Made by a program: the position numbers and the translations under genes. Under the pieces are notes generated by a model. It saw nothing but the letters and a program-made list of their open reading frames with translations. It was not told the origin of the DNA and searched no databases. 64,000 nucleotides of DNA from Roseicella frigidaeris. GTDB lineage: Bacteria > Pseudomonadota > Alphaproteobacteria > Acetobacterales > Acetobacteraceae. Shown here piece by piece: positions 26,252-35,737 of this stretch. Numbering within the stretch: position 1 is the first letter of the stretch; the number at the start of each line of letters is the position of its first letter. The DNA is taken from NCBI RefSeq assembly GCF_003258945.1, contig NZ_QLIX01000002.1, positions 843 through 64,842 on the forward strand. The letters are read 5' to 3'.

Positions 26252-26310
26252 GGGGAGCCCCAAGGGGAGCCCCCAAGGGGAGCCCCAAGGGGAGCCCAAG
26301 GGGAGCCAGG
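26252..26310 (+). repeat. Five-unit tandem repeat of a Shine-Dalgarno-like sequence
   Basis: Units begin at 26252, 26264, 26277, 26289 and 26300. Each starts GGGGAGCC, and they vary between 11 and 13 bases through the number of C residues (GGGGAGCCCCAA consensus). The last unit ends AGG directly before the LLM start codon at 26311. Each unit offers an AAGGGGAG ribosome-binding core. The differing unit lengths point to slippage, which could tune translation. Confidence 0.85.
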
Positions 26311-27318
26311 ATGCAGTTCGGATTGTTCGGCGGCGCCCGCACCGGGACAGGCCATGGGCCCGGCGATGGACCCGGCGCCGGCCTCGCCGACAGCCAGGGC
26401 TATGAGAGCTTCATCGACTATGTGACGGAGGCCGACCGCCTCGGCTTCCGGCACATGTTCATGGTGGAGCACCACGCGACCGGCCAGGGCCAGGTCTCGG
26501 CCTCCATGACCCTGCTGGCCTATCTCGCCGCCCGGACCCGCCGGATCCGCCTCGGCACCGCCGTGTTGGTGCTGCCCTGGCACAATCCGGTGCTGATCGC
26601 CGAGCAGGCGGCAACCCTCGACCTGCTGAGCGGCGGGCGCTTCGATTTCGGCGTCGGCAAGGGCTATCGCCGCGCGGAGTTCGACGCCTTCTGCATCCCG
26701 ATCGAGGAGGCAAGCGAGCGCTTCGACGAAGCCATGGCGGTGATCCGCAAGGCCTGGACCGCCCGCGGCCGCTTCAGCCATCACGGCCGGCGCTGGCATT
26801 TCGAGAACATGCTGGTGGAGCCCGCGCCGCTGCAGCGCCCGCATCCGCCGCTCTGGCTGGCCGCCGGCAGCGCCGAGAGCATCCGCCGCGCGGCGCGCGA
26901 GGGCTACAACCTGCTGCTCGACCAGCTCGCCTCCATCGAGCAGATCGGCGAGCGGATCGCGCTGTTCCGCGCCGAGTGCCGGCAGGCGGGCCGCGCCTTC
27001 CGCCCCGAGTTGGTCGGCACCGCCCGGGCCCTGCAGATGATCCATGCGGAGTCGGAGCGCGCGGCGGCCTACGAGACCCGCCGGCGCGTGCTCGGCGTGA
27101 TCGGCGACCTGGCGCGCGGCCCGCTCGCCCGCCGCATCGAGGAGGACACCGCGCCGCTGCTCGGCCTGCCCGGGGAGATCGTCGCCCGGCTGCGCCAGCT
27201 TGAGGCGGTGGGCGCGACGAATATCCTGCTCGTCGATCCCGAGGCCTCGCCCGAGCGGCTCCGCGCCTTCGCGCGCGAGGTCATGCCGGCCTTCGGGGCC
27301 GAGCCCGGCGCGCCGTGA
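26311..27318 (+). CDS. LLM class flavin-dependent oxidoreductase
   Basis: 335 residues: MQFGLFGG, a short Gly-rich insert, then ADRLGFRHMFMVEHHATGQGQ and the family block GTAVLVLPWHNPVLIAEQAATLDLLSGGRFDFGVGKGYR. It is a luciferase-fold flavin monooxygenase or reductase. The N-terminal insert GTGHGPGDGPGAG is unusual and may be disordered. It is divergent from the SDR/Baeyer-Villiger pair and followed 99 bases later by a CMD-family gene on the same strand. Confidence 0.93.
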   Translation: MQFGLFGGARTGTGHGPGDGPGAGLADSQGYESFIDYVTEADRLGFRHMFMVEHHATGQGQVSASMTLLAYLAARTRRIRLGTAVLVLPWHNPVLIAEQAATLDLLSGGRFDFGVGKGYRRAEFDAFCIPIEEASERFDEAMAVIRKAWTARGRFSHHGRRWHFENMLVEPAPLQRPHPPLWLAAGSAESIRRAAREGYNLLLDQLASIEQIGERIALFRAECRQAGRAFRPELVGTARALQMIHAESERAAAYETRRRVLGVIGDLARGPLARRIEEDTAPLLGLPGEIVARLRQLEAVGATNILLVDPEASPERLRAFAREVMPAFGAEPGAP

Positions 27319-27417
27319 CGTTGCCGCATCGATGCCTGCCGTCGCCCGGCGCGCCGCCGGCTGCACGCCGGACTTGATGCGGGCCGATAGAACCACCCGT
27401 TCCAGGAGGAGACAGCC

Positions 27418-27969
27418 ATGCCCCGCCTTGCCACCCCGAGCCGCGACGCGCTCGACCCCGCGCAGCAGGTGGTCTGGGACCGCATCGCCTCTGGCGCCCG
27501 GGGCGGCGTCGGCGGGCCCTTCACGGCGCTGATCAGCAGCGCCGAGCTCTGCGCCCGGGTCGAGCAGCTCGGCGTCTTCATCCGCTACGACTGCAGCGTG
27601 CCGATGCGGCTGCGCGAGATCGCCATCCTCTGCGTCGGGCAACACTGGAAGGCGGCGTATGAGTGGTATGCGCATGCGCCGATCGCGGCGAAGCAGGGCG
27701 TGCCGGAGGCGGTGATCGCGGCCATCGGCCGCGGCGCGGCCGAGATCCCCTTCGAGGCGGAGGCGGACCGCGTGGTGGTCGGCTTCGTGCGCGAGCTGCT
27801 CCGCGCCGGCCAGGTCGGCGACGAGGCGTACCGCGCGGCGGTGGCGCTGCTCGGCGAGAAGGGCACGGTCGAGCTCACCGGCCTGGTCGGCTATTACAGC
27901 CTGCTGGCGATGCAGCTCAACGTCTTCCAGGTCGCGCCGCCGCCGCCCTTCGAAGCGCCCTGGGGGTGA
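27418..27969 (+). CDS. Carboxymuconolactone decarboxylase family protein
   Basis: An 183-residue all-helical protein of the CMD/AhpD superfamily: VPMRLREIAILCVGQHWKAAYEWYAHAPIAAKQGV corresponds to the core helix pair. The redox CxxC of AhpD is absent, which favours a decarboxylase-like or gamma-lactone role over peroxidase. AGGAGGAGACAGCC is a strong ribosome site. Neighbouring LLM and Baeyer-Villiger genes make a part in ring or lactone breakdown plausible. Confidence 0.9.
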   Translation: MPRLATPSRDALDPAQQVVWDRIASGARGGVGGPFTALISSAELCARVEQLGVFIRYDCSVPMRLREIAILCVGQHWKAAYEWYAHAPIAAKQGVPEAVIAAIGRGAAEIPFEAEADRVVVGFVRELLRAGQVGDEAYRAAVALLGEKGTVELTGLVGYYSLLAMQLNVFQVAPPPPFEAPWG

Positions 27970-27994
27970 GTCCCCCAAGGCCGTGGCGCGCCCC

Positions 27995-29332
27995 TCAGGC
28001 GAGCAGCGCCATGAGGCCGGCGACATCCGGCGCCGCGTCGAGCGCCCAGATGGCGGCGATCTGCGCCGCCGCGCGGTCGGCGAAGCCGCCGAGCGCGGCA
28101 TTCTCGCGGAACTTCGCCTCCAGCTCGGCATCGCTGAGCGGCCGTGCCTCGCTGCCGCGCGGCGTCAGCACCGTCGCCTCCGCGCTACGCCCGTCCAGGA
28201 GGCGCAGCGTGACGCGCGCCGCGCCGCGCGGCAGCGTCTCGTCCCGCACCGCGCGCACCCGCGCGCGGAAGGCGGCCAGCGCCGGGTCCTCCACCGCCGC
28301 CGCCTCGAACTCGGCGACGCTGGCACGCCCGCGCAGCAGGCCGAGCGCCGCGGCGTGGTGGATGCTCACCCGGGCGTCGCGCGCATTCCGCACCGGCCGG
28401 TCGCCGCGGGCGAGCAGCAGCGCGTCGCCGGCGACGGTGACGCTGTCGATCGCCTCCGGCACCAGGCCGGGCCGGGCGCGCAATTCCAGGCAGGCATCGA
28501 TCACCGCATGGAAGACGATGCCGGCCGGATAGGGCTTGTAGGTGTTGCGCGCGATCTCCCATCGCTCGCCAAGCCCCGCGGCGATGGCGGCGGGATCGGC
28601 CGCGTCGCCGGCGGCCCGGGCCCAGCCGAGCCGCCCCTCGATCGCCTGCGCCGCCGCCTCCCAGCCCTCGGCGGCGAAGAGCGCGGCCAGGATCCCCTGC
28701 CGCGCCGCGTTGCCGACGCCGACATTCTTCGCCGCGGTGGGCAGGTTCTCGACCGTCCCCGCCGCCTCGCTGCTGGCGATGCCGATCGCCGCCGCGACCT
28801 GCGCGGCATCGAGGCCGAGCAGCTTCGCCGCCGTCGCCGCCGCCCCGAAGGTGCCGCAGGTCGAGGTGATGTGCCAGCCGCGGTCGTAATGCCCCGGCGA
28901 GACCGCCAGGCCGATGCGGCAGGCCACCTCGCCGCCGAGCAGCAGGGCGTGCAGCGCCGCGGCGCCCGAGAGGCCGCGCTGCTCGGCCAGCGCCAGGGCC
29001 GGGGGCGCGACCGGTGCGGCGGGATGGATCACCGTGTCCAGATGCGTGTCGTCGTAGTCCAGCAGGTTGCCGGCGACGGCGTTTACGAAGGCCGCGCCCA
29101 TGACGTCGAGCCGCGCGCCCTGGCCGAAGACCGTCGCCTCGACCCGGCCGCCGAGACCCCGCATCACCCGCAGCGCTCCCCGCACCGCCGGATCGCGCGC
29201 CACGCCGAGGGCGCAGCCGATATGGTTCAGCAGCGCCCGCTTCGCCTCGTGCCGCAGCGCCGGCGGCAGCTCCTCCCAGCGGGAGGCGGCGACGAAGCGG
29301 CCGAGCGCCTCGGTGGCGGTGGGGTCGGGCAT
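27995..29332 (-). CDS. MmgE/PrpD family protein
   Basis: A 445-residue protein with the PrpD-type core: RHEAKRALLNHIGCALGVARD, GNLLDYDDTHLDTVIHPAAPV, HITSTCGTFGAAATAAKLLGLD, KNVGVGNAARQGILAALFAAEG and YKPYPAGIVFHAVIDACLEL. The family includes 2-methylcitrate dehydratase, cis-aconitate decarboxylase and related enzymes acting on small carboxylates. No prpB or prpC lies nearby, so methylcitrate dehydratase is not supported. It is divergent from a Bug receptor gene, which may import its substrate. Start ATG chosen by family alignment. Confidence 0.9.
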   Translation of the reverse strand: MPDPTATEALGRFVAASRWEELPPALRHEAKRALLNHIGCALGVARDPAVRGALRVMRGLGGRVEATVFGQGARLDVMGAAFVNAVAGNLLDYDDTHLDTVIHPAAPVAPPALALAEQRGLSGAAALHALLLGGEVACRIGLAVSPGHYDRGWHITSTCGTFGAAATAAKLLGLDAAQVAAAIGIASSEAAGTVENLPTAAKNVGVGNAARQGILAALFAAEGWEAAAQAIEGRLGWARAAGDAADPAAIAAGLGERWEIARNTYKPYPAGIVFHAVIDACLELRARPGLVPEAIDSVTVAGDALLLARGDRPVRNARDARVSIHHAAALGLLRGRASVAEFEAAAVEDPALAAFRARVRAVRDETLPRGAARVTLRLLDGRSAEATVLTPRGSEARPLSDAELEAKFRENAALGGFADRAAAQIAAIWALDAAPDVAGLMALLA

Positions 29333-29448
29333 GGCGGCGGGCCTTCTTCCTGGACCCGCCCGGCATAGGGCATCGCCGGCGGGGCGCCAGCCCTTTGCGC
29401 CGGCGGCGGGGCATGGAATGAATGCGGCAGGGGAAGGAGGGGATGCCC

Positions 29449-30417
29449 ATGCGACGCCGCGGCCTGCTCGCCGCGCTGGCCCTGCCGGGGCTGGCGGCAC
29501 CCTGGCCCGGCCGCGCCCAGCCCGGCTGGCCGTCGCGGCCGATCCGCCTCGTCATTCCCTTCCCGCCCGGCGGCACCACCGACATCCTGGCCCGGCTGAT
29601 CGCGCCGCCGCTCGCCGCCGCGCTCGGCCAGGGCGTGGTGATCGAGAATCGCAGCGGCGGCGCCGGGGCGGTCGGGGTGGTGGAGACGCTGCGGGCGCCG
29701 CCGGATGGCCACACCATCGCCATCACCATCAGCACGCTGATCACCGCCGCGCTGCTGACCCGCCAGCCCTATCACCCGGTGAACGACGTCGCGCCGATCC
29801 TGCACCTCGCCAACGTCGCCAACATCCTGGTGGTGAACAAGGCGCTGCCGGTGACGAGTGTCGGCGAGCTGATCGCCCATGCGAAGGCGCGGCCCGGCCA
29901 GCTCTCCTACGGCTCGCCCGGCATCGGCACCTCGGTGCATCTCTCGGCGGTGATGTTCGAGCAGGCGGCGGGTGTCGAGATGGTGCATGTCCCCTATCGC
30001 GGCGGCGGGCCGGCGCTGGCGGATCTGGTCGGCGGGCAATTGCAGCTCATGTTCGGCAATGCCAGCTCGACGCTGCCCTTCGTCCGCGCCGGCGATGTCC
30101 GGCCGCTGGCGGTGACGGCGGCGCAGCGGCAGGCCTATGCGCCGACGCTGCCGACCATCGCCGAGGCGGCGATCCCGGGCTTCGAGGTCGCGGAATGGTA
30201 TGCGGTGATCGGCCCGGCCGGCCTGCCGCCCGAGATCGCCGCGCGGCTGAACCGCGAGATCCTCGCCATCATCGGCACGCCGGAGGGACGGGCGAAGCTG
30301 CTCGAGCTCGGCGCCGAGGTGGTCGGCGGCACGCCGGAGGAATTCGGCGCCTTCCTCCGCGCCGATTTCGCCCGGACCGAGGCGGTGATCCAACGGGCCG
30401 GCATCAAGGCGGAGTAG
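29449..30417 (+). CDS. Bug/TctC-family periplasmic substrate-binding protein
   Basis: A 322-residue Bug receptor with signal peptide (MRRRGLLAALALPGLAAP), WPSRPIRLVIPFPPGGTTD, VIENRSGGAG, YGSPGIGTSVHLSAVMFEQ and VPYRGGGPALADLVGGQLQ. AAGGAGGGG lies 8 bases before this ATG and only 2 before the alternative at 29443. It faces the PrpD-type gene and is followed five bases later by an SDR gene, giving a candidate uptake-plus-catabolism set for a small carboxylic acid. Confidence 0.94.
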   Translation: MRRRGLLAALALPGLAAPWPGRAQPGWPSRPIRLVIPFPPGGTTDILARLIAPPLAAALGQGVVIENRSGGAGAVGVVETLRAPPDGHTIAITISTLITAALLTRQPYHPVNDVAPILHLANVANILVVNKALPVTSVGELIAHAKARPGQLSYGSPGIGTSVHLSAVMFEQAAGVEMVHVPYRGGGPALADLVGGQLQLMFGNASSTLPFVRAGDVRPLAVTAAQRQAYAPTLPTIAEAAIPGFEVAEWYAVIGPAGLPPEIAARLNREILAIIGTPEGRAKLLELGAEVVGGTPEEFGAFLRADFARTEAVIQRAGIKAE

Positions 30418-30422
30418 GCGGC

Positions 30423-31172
30423 ATGGCGCGCGGGTTGCGGGGCAAGGTGGCGCTGGTGAGCGGCGCGAGCAGGGGCATCGGGCGTGCCATCGTGCAGCGC
30501 CTGGTCGAGGAGGGGATGCAGGTGCTCGGCGTCGCGCGCAGCGGCTGCACGGTGCCGGGCGCCATCGGCCTCACCGCCGACCTGCGCGACCCGGCGGCGC
30601 CGGCCGCCGTGGTGGCGCGGGCCGTCGCGGATTTCGGCCGGCTGGACCTGCTGGTGAACAGCGCCGGCGCGACCCAGCGCGGCGACTTCCTGGCGCTGGA
30701 CGATGCCGCCTGGCAGGACAGCTTCGCCGGAAAATTCTTCGCCGCGGTCCGGCTCAGCCGCGCCGCCTGGCCGCATCTGCAGACGACGGCGGGCAGCGTG
30801 GTGCAGATCGCCGGGGCCGGCGGCAAGATCGCCAGCGCCGATTTCACCATCGGCGGCTCGGTGAACGCGGCGCTGATGAACCTGACCAAGGCGCTGGCCG
30901 ATCGCGGCGTGCGGGACGGCGTGCGGGTGAACTGCATCAATCCCGGCAGCATCCGCACCGACCGCCTGACCGGCCGCATCGCCACGGTGATGCGCGAGCA
31001 GGGCCTGGACGAGCCGGCGGCCGCCGCGGCGCTGGCCCGGGCCACCGGCGTCGCGCGCTTCGGCGAGCCGGAGGAGATCGCCGCGACGGTCGCCTTCCTC
31101 GCCAGCGCCGAGGCCGGCTACATCCAGGGCGCCATCCTCGACGTGGATGGCGGCTGGATCCGCGCCGTCTAG
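30423..31172 (+). CDS. Atypical SDR-family protein without the catalytic Ser-Tyr-Lys triad
   Basis: 249 residues with an intact cofactor motif (SGASRGIG 13-20), VNSAG and a normal C-terminal GGWIRAV. Where Ser, Tyr and Lys are expected, it has QIAGAGG (about 128-134) and TIGGSVNAALMNLTK (142-156); Tyr is replaced by Gly and Lys by Asn (N148). The rest is well ordered and the reading frame is intact, so this looks like a divergent subfamily rather than a decaying gene. It may bind NAD(P) without classical SDR chemistry. It is cotranscribed with the Bug gene and followed by a family 2 repeat. Confidence 0.85.
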   Translation: MARGLRGKVALVSGASRGIGRAIVQRLVEEGMQVLGVARSGCTVPGAIGLTADLRDPAAPAAVVARAVADFGRLDLLVNSAGATQRGDFLALDDAAWQDSFAGKFFAAVRLSRAAWPHLQTTAGSVVQIAGAGGKIASADFTIGGSVNAALMNLTKALADRGVRDGVRVNCINPGSIRTDRLTGRIATVMREQGLDEPAAAAALARATGVARFGEPEEIAATVAFLASAEAGYIQGAILDVDGGWIRAV

Positions 31173-31285
31173 CTCCCCGCAAAACCGCGTTGCGGCTTTG
31201 CGGGGCCCCGGTGATTCGCATCGAGCCCAAGGGACGCCACAGCCTGCCGCGGCAAAGCCGCAGCAGGGCAACGGGCAGCGACGGC
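31173..31285 (+). repeat. Double-hairpin intergenic repeat, family 2, copy D
   Basis: Hairpin 1 at 31175-31205 (CCCCGC...GCGGGG with AAACCGCG/TGCGGCTTT inside) starts three bases after the SDR stop. Hairpin 2 at 31243-31267 is CCTGCCGCGGC-AAA-GCCGCAGCAGG with one mismatch. The joining GGACGCCACAG and the tail GGCAACGGGCAGCGACGGCT match copy C closely. Confidence 0.8.
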
Positions 31286-31316
31286 TTCGACCGGCGCTGC
31301 AAGCTGCGAGGCCCGG

Positions 31317-32858
31317 CTACACCCGCGAGCTTGGCCGGTAGAAGGGCTCGTGGCGCGAGGGGTCGATATAGTCGGCATAGAAGCGCCGGGCATGCGGTAG
31401 CAGCGCCTTGGAGAGCTGCCGCCGCTCCACCTCGTCATCCGAGAGCGCCCGCGCCAGGTCGTCATGCAGCGCCTTCAGCGCCCCGTCGCGGTCGACGCGG
31501 GTGAAGGCGCCGTCCTTGTAGATCACCTCGCCGTCGCACATCACGGTGGTGACGGCGCTGGCCTTGGCGCGCTGGATGACGGCATCGAGCGTCGGGGTCA
31601 GCTCGTCGAGGAAGGGGTAGGAGACGGCCTGCCAATCCACCAGCGAGAGGTCGGCGCCCTTGCCGACCTCCAGCGTGCCGAGGGTCTCGCGATAGGGCGT
31701 GGTGCGGCTGCCGCCGATCGTCGCCATGCGCAGCACCTGGGCCATGCCGGGCACCTCGCTCTCCCCCATGCCGGGCACGCGATGCGCCCGCAGCACCAGC
31801 CGCATCTCCTGCAGCATGTCGCGGTCGTCGTTGATGCCGGCCTCGTCCAGCCCGATGGCGGTGTTCACCCCCATCGCCTCGAAGCGGTTGAGCGCGGCGA
31901 CGCCGGAACGGAGCCGGAAATTCGAGGAGCAGTTGTGGCAGATGCAGGTGCCGCTCGCCGCCACCTTCTCGATGTCCCGCTCGTTCAGCCAGACGCCATG
32001 GCCAAGCGTGAGGTTCGGCCCGAGCATGCCGAAGCGCTCGATATAATCGAGCGCCGTGCCGCCGCCGCGGCGCCGGGCGTATTCCTTCTGATAGGCGGTC
32101 TCGACCAGATGCATGTGCATCGGCACGTCATGGGTGCGGGAGAGGTCGGCCAGCGCCGCCAGCGCGGCATCCGAGCACCAGTGGAGGTTGGCCGGGGCGA
32201 GCTGCACCTTCACGCGGCGCTTGTCGGCATGCCCGCGATGCAGGTTGCGGAACAGGTCGAGGCTTTCCTCCAGCCCCATGCGGAAGCGCTCGAACCAGCG
32301 GCTCATCGGGCCGCGCAGCTCCTGCGGCAGGCTGGCGACGAACTCCTCGTCGGCCTGGTAGACCAGCCGGTTCTGGTCGCGCAGGGCGAAGCAGTAGGAC
32401 ACCCGCATGCCGATATCCTCATAGGCGCGGATGACCTCGTTGGAGCGCGCCTCCACCTCCGGCAGCGTCCCCGGCATCCAGCCATGGATGTGCTGCACCG
32501 TGGTGATGCCGGAGGCGATCATCTCGAAGGCGGAGTAGAGCGTGTCGAGATAGAGGTTCAGGTTGCGCGCCACCATGCGGGTGACGAACCAGAGCTCCAG
32601 CGGCATGTCCGGCGAGCCGAGCTGCACCGGCGTCAGCCCGACATGGTGATGGCCGTTGACGAAGCCCGGCAGCAGGATCTCGCGCCCGCTGCCGATGACG
32701 GGGACCGTCGGATGCCGGGCATGCAGGTCGGCATAGGTGCCGATGGCGGTGATGATGCCATCCTCCTGCAGCACCGCGCCGTCCGGGATCTCCTCCCATT
32801 CGGTGGCGGACAGGGTGCGGGTGATCATCGCGCGGCTGCGCACCAGGGACACGGCCAT
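31317..32858 (-). CDS. Amidohydrolase-family deaminase/chlorohydrolase
   Basis: A 513-residue metal-dependent hydrolase of the cytosine-deaminase/TrzA-AtzB branch. It shows the first metal motif HxH at H70-H72 (PGFVNGHHHVG), then MHMHLVET, LGHGVWLNE, CHNCSSNFRLRSG and IGLDEAG, with late His and Asp ligands in place. Members deaminate or dechlorinate nitrogen heterocycles such as 8-oxoguanine, guanine or triazines. It lies 61 bases after the ABC ATPase gene in the same direction, so the transporter probably brings in its substrate. An N-heterocycle is likely but not identified. Confidence 0.9.
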   Translation of the reverse strand: MAVSLVRSRAMITRTLSATEWEEIPDGAVLQEDGIITAIGTYADLHARHPTVPVIGSGREILLPGFVNGHHHVGLTPVQLGSPDMPLELWFVTRMVARNLNLYLDTLYSAFEMIASGITTVQHIHGWMPGTLPEVEARSNEVIRAYEDIGMRVSYCFALRDQNRLVYQADEEFVASLPQELRGPMSRWFERFRMGLEESLDLFRNLHRGHADKRRVKVQLAPANLHWCSDAALAALADLSRTHDVPMHMHLVETAYQKEYARRRGGGTALDYIERFGMLGPNLTLGHGVWLNERDIEKVAASGTCICHNCSSNFRLRSGVAALNRFEAMGVNTAIGLDEAGINDDRDMLQEMRLVLRAHRVPGMGESEVPGMAQVLRMATIGGSRTTPYRETLGTLEVGKGADLSLVDWQAVSYPFLDELTPTLDAVIQRAKASAVTTVMCDGEVIYKDGAFTRVDRDGALKALHDDLARALSDDEVERRQLSKALLPHARRFYADYIDPSRHEPFYRPSSRV

Positions 32859-32919
32859 GCCGTTCTCCTCCTCGTTCTGGTCGATGGGTGACGTTCGTGG
32901 GTCGCCGAGGCGGCGGGGC

Positions 32920-33733
<814 letters not shown>

Positions 33734-33744
<11 letters not shown>

Positions 33745-34654
33745 GGAGCACCCCCGCCGTTTCCGGCACCCAGTAGAGCACGCGCTTCTGCACCAGCCGC
33801 AGCAGCCAATCCGAGAGGAAGCCGAGCAGGCCGATCAGGGCGATGGTGAAGAAGACCAGGGACGGGTTGAAGGTGTTGCGCGCCATCATGATCACCTGGC
33901 CGAGGCCGAAGCCGACGCCGGTGCTCTCGGCCACCAGCACCACCATCCAGGCGCCGAAGAGATTCAGCCGCAGCACGATGAGGAGCTGCGGCAGGATCGC
34001 CGGCACGATCACCCGGGTGTAGATCTGCCGCTTGGTGGCGCCCATGGTGCGGGCGACGTTGATGAAGGCGCGGCTGACATTGTCGATCTGGCTGATGGTG
34101 GACAGCACCATGTGGAAGAAGAGCGCGACCACCACCATGAAGATCGCCGGGGCGTTGCCGATGCCGAAGATGAAGATGGCGACCGGCAGCCAGGCGATGG
34201 GCGAGACCGGCGAGAGCAGGGTGATGGTGGGCAGCACCAGCTTCTCGAGCAGGCCGAAATAGCGGATCAGCACGCCGATGCCGATCGAGAGGGTGGCGGC
34301 GATCAGCAGCCCGACCAGCACCCGCATGCCCGTCGCGCCGATGGTGATCGCTACCGCCTCGTAGGGCGAGGGGCCGTCGGCCGGGTTGACGCCGATCTGC
34401 CAGCGCGTCGCGGTGTTGAAGTAGCGTGCCTGGTCGGGGATGTCGCCGAGGAAGACATGCGGCGGCGGCAGCAGCTTCGGGTCGGCCCAGCCGATCGCCC
34501 AGAGCAGCTCCCAGATCCCGGCGAAGAGCCCGACCGAGAGCACCGCCCAGCCGCAGCGCGCGAGGCTCTGCCGCAGGCCGGGCGAGAGGCCGAGGCTCGC
34601 CAGCCATGGCACCGGGCGCGGCGGCGCCGCCACGCCCGCGATGTCGCTTCGCAT
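33734..34654 (-). CDS. ABC transporter permease (NitT/TauT type)
   Basis: A 306-residue inner-membrane protein with about six hydrophobic segments and the EAA-type cytoplasmic loop (VARTMGATKRQIYTRVIVPAILPQLLIVLRL). An extra soluble region after the first helix (LPPPHVFLGDIPDQARYFNT) is common in SsuC/TauC permeases. It lies between the binding protein (9-base gap) and the ATPase (overlap), as expected for one importer operon. Confidence 0.94.
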
Positions 34655-34663
34655 GGCCCGCCC

Positions 34664-35737
34664 TCAGGCCGACTTGTATTTCAGCGAGGCGTAGAGCGCG
34701 GCGTTCTCGGCGATCACCTGCTCCAGCAGCGTCCAGTCGATGGCGTCACGGCCGGGCTTGTTCTTGATGTAGCCCATCTCGACCAGGCTGTCGGTGCGCT
34801 GCAGGATGAAGTCGGTCTGGCTGCGGGCATCGACCACGGCGGGCTGCTTCTCCATCGCCAGCTGCGCGTTCGGCATCGAGGTCTTGTAATAGGTGCCGAC
34901 CAGCTTCGGCAGCACCTCCTCGGGCTTCGTTTCGGCCATGGCCTGCGCCTTCATCATCGCCTTGATGACCGATTTCAGCGCCGCCGGATTGTCCTTGATC
35001 AGGCTCGCGCGGCAGGCGAGCACGCAATCCGTGTAGCCGGCACCGTAGATGTCGCGGCCGTCGGAGAGGCGGACGGCGCCGGGCACGTCGTTCACCAGCG
35101 CCGTCGCATAGGGCTCGATGGTGCAGATCCAGTCGATGGCGCCGGCCTTGAAGGCCTCCACCGCCTCGGGCGTGTTGCCCATGTAGCGGACCTTCACGTC
35201 CTTGAAGCTGACATTGTGCTTCTTCAGCCAGTCATAGGGCATGACCTCCAGCGTATCGAGCTGGAAGGTGCCGAGCGTCTTGCCCTTCAGCTTCGCGGCG
35301 CTGTCGAGGCCGGGGCGGGCGACGATGCTGCAGCCCTCGATGCCGCCGCCGGCGATGATCTTCACCGGCGCGCCGGCATTGAAGAGCGCGATGAAGGAGG
35401 TGTAGGGCATCAGGCCGAGATCGACCTGGCCCATGCCAAGGAAGGTCACCTGCTCGGCGAAGGTCGGCGTGTTGACGAACTGGATCTCGAGCCCGTCCTC
35501 CTTCGCCAGCTGCAGCGCATGGGCGAGGAAGAGGTTGAGGTTGCAGAAGCCCGTGCCATGCGTCGATTTCAGGCTGCCCTTGGCCTGGGCATGCGCCGGG
35601 CCGCCGAAGCCGGCGATGGTCAGCACGCTGGCCGCCGTCGCCTGCAGCATGCCGCGGCGGCGCAGCGCCAGGCCATCCTGGGCCCGGCCGATGGCGGCAT
35701 AGTCGGGCAGGATCGAGGTTCCGTACCGGTCACACAT
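34664..35737 (-). CDS. ABC transporter substrate-binding protein (NMT1/SsuA-like)
   Basis: 357 residues. A twin-arginine-like signal (LRRRGMLQATAASVLTIAG, ending AHAQA) is followed by LAKEDGLEIQFVNTPTFAEQVTFLGMGQVDLGLMPYTSF, DWLKKHNVSFKDVKVRYMG and AVEAFKAGAIDWICTIEPYAT, typical of NitT/TauT/THI5-like binding proteins. An upstream GGAGGGG supports the ATG. The operon order is binding protein, permease, ATPase, amidohydrolase. The ligand is probably a small nitrogenous or sulfonated compound; the deaminase neighbour favours a pyrimidine or purine-like one. Confidence 0.93.
   Translation of the reverse strand: MCDRYGTSILPDYAAIGRAQDGLALRRRGMLQATAASVLTIAGFGGPAHAQAKGSLKSTHGTGFCNLNLFLAHALQLAKEDGLEIQFVNTPTFAEQVTFLGMGQVDLGLMPYTSFIALFNAGAPVKIIAGGGIEGCSIVARPGLDSAAKLKGKTLGTFQLDTLEVMPYDWLKKHNVSFKDVKVRYMGNTPEAVEAFKAGAIDWICTIEPYATALVNDVPGAVRLSDGRDIYGAGYTDCVLACRASLIKDNPAALKSVIKAMMKAQAMAETKPEEVLPKLVGTYYKTSMPNAQLAMEKQPAVVDARSQTDFILQRTDSLVEMGYIKNKPGRDAIDWTLLEQVIAENAALYASLKYKSA

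Noticed and set aside
26252-26310. Tandem repeat considered as a CRISPR array or riboswitch
   Set aside because: Units are only 11-13 bases with no spacers, and no conserved riboswitch fold is visible. Slippage of a ribosome site explains it better.
11103-31285. Double-hairpin repeats as insertion-sequence ends
   Set aside because: No transposase gene or target-site duplication is seen nearby, and each copy is only about 100-125 bases. They look like non-coding elements.
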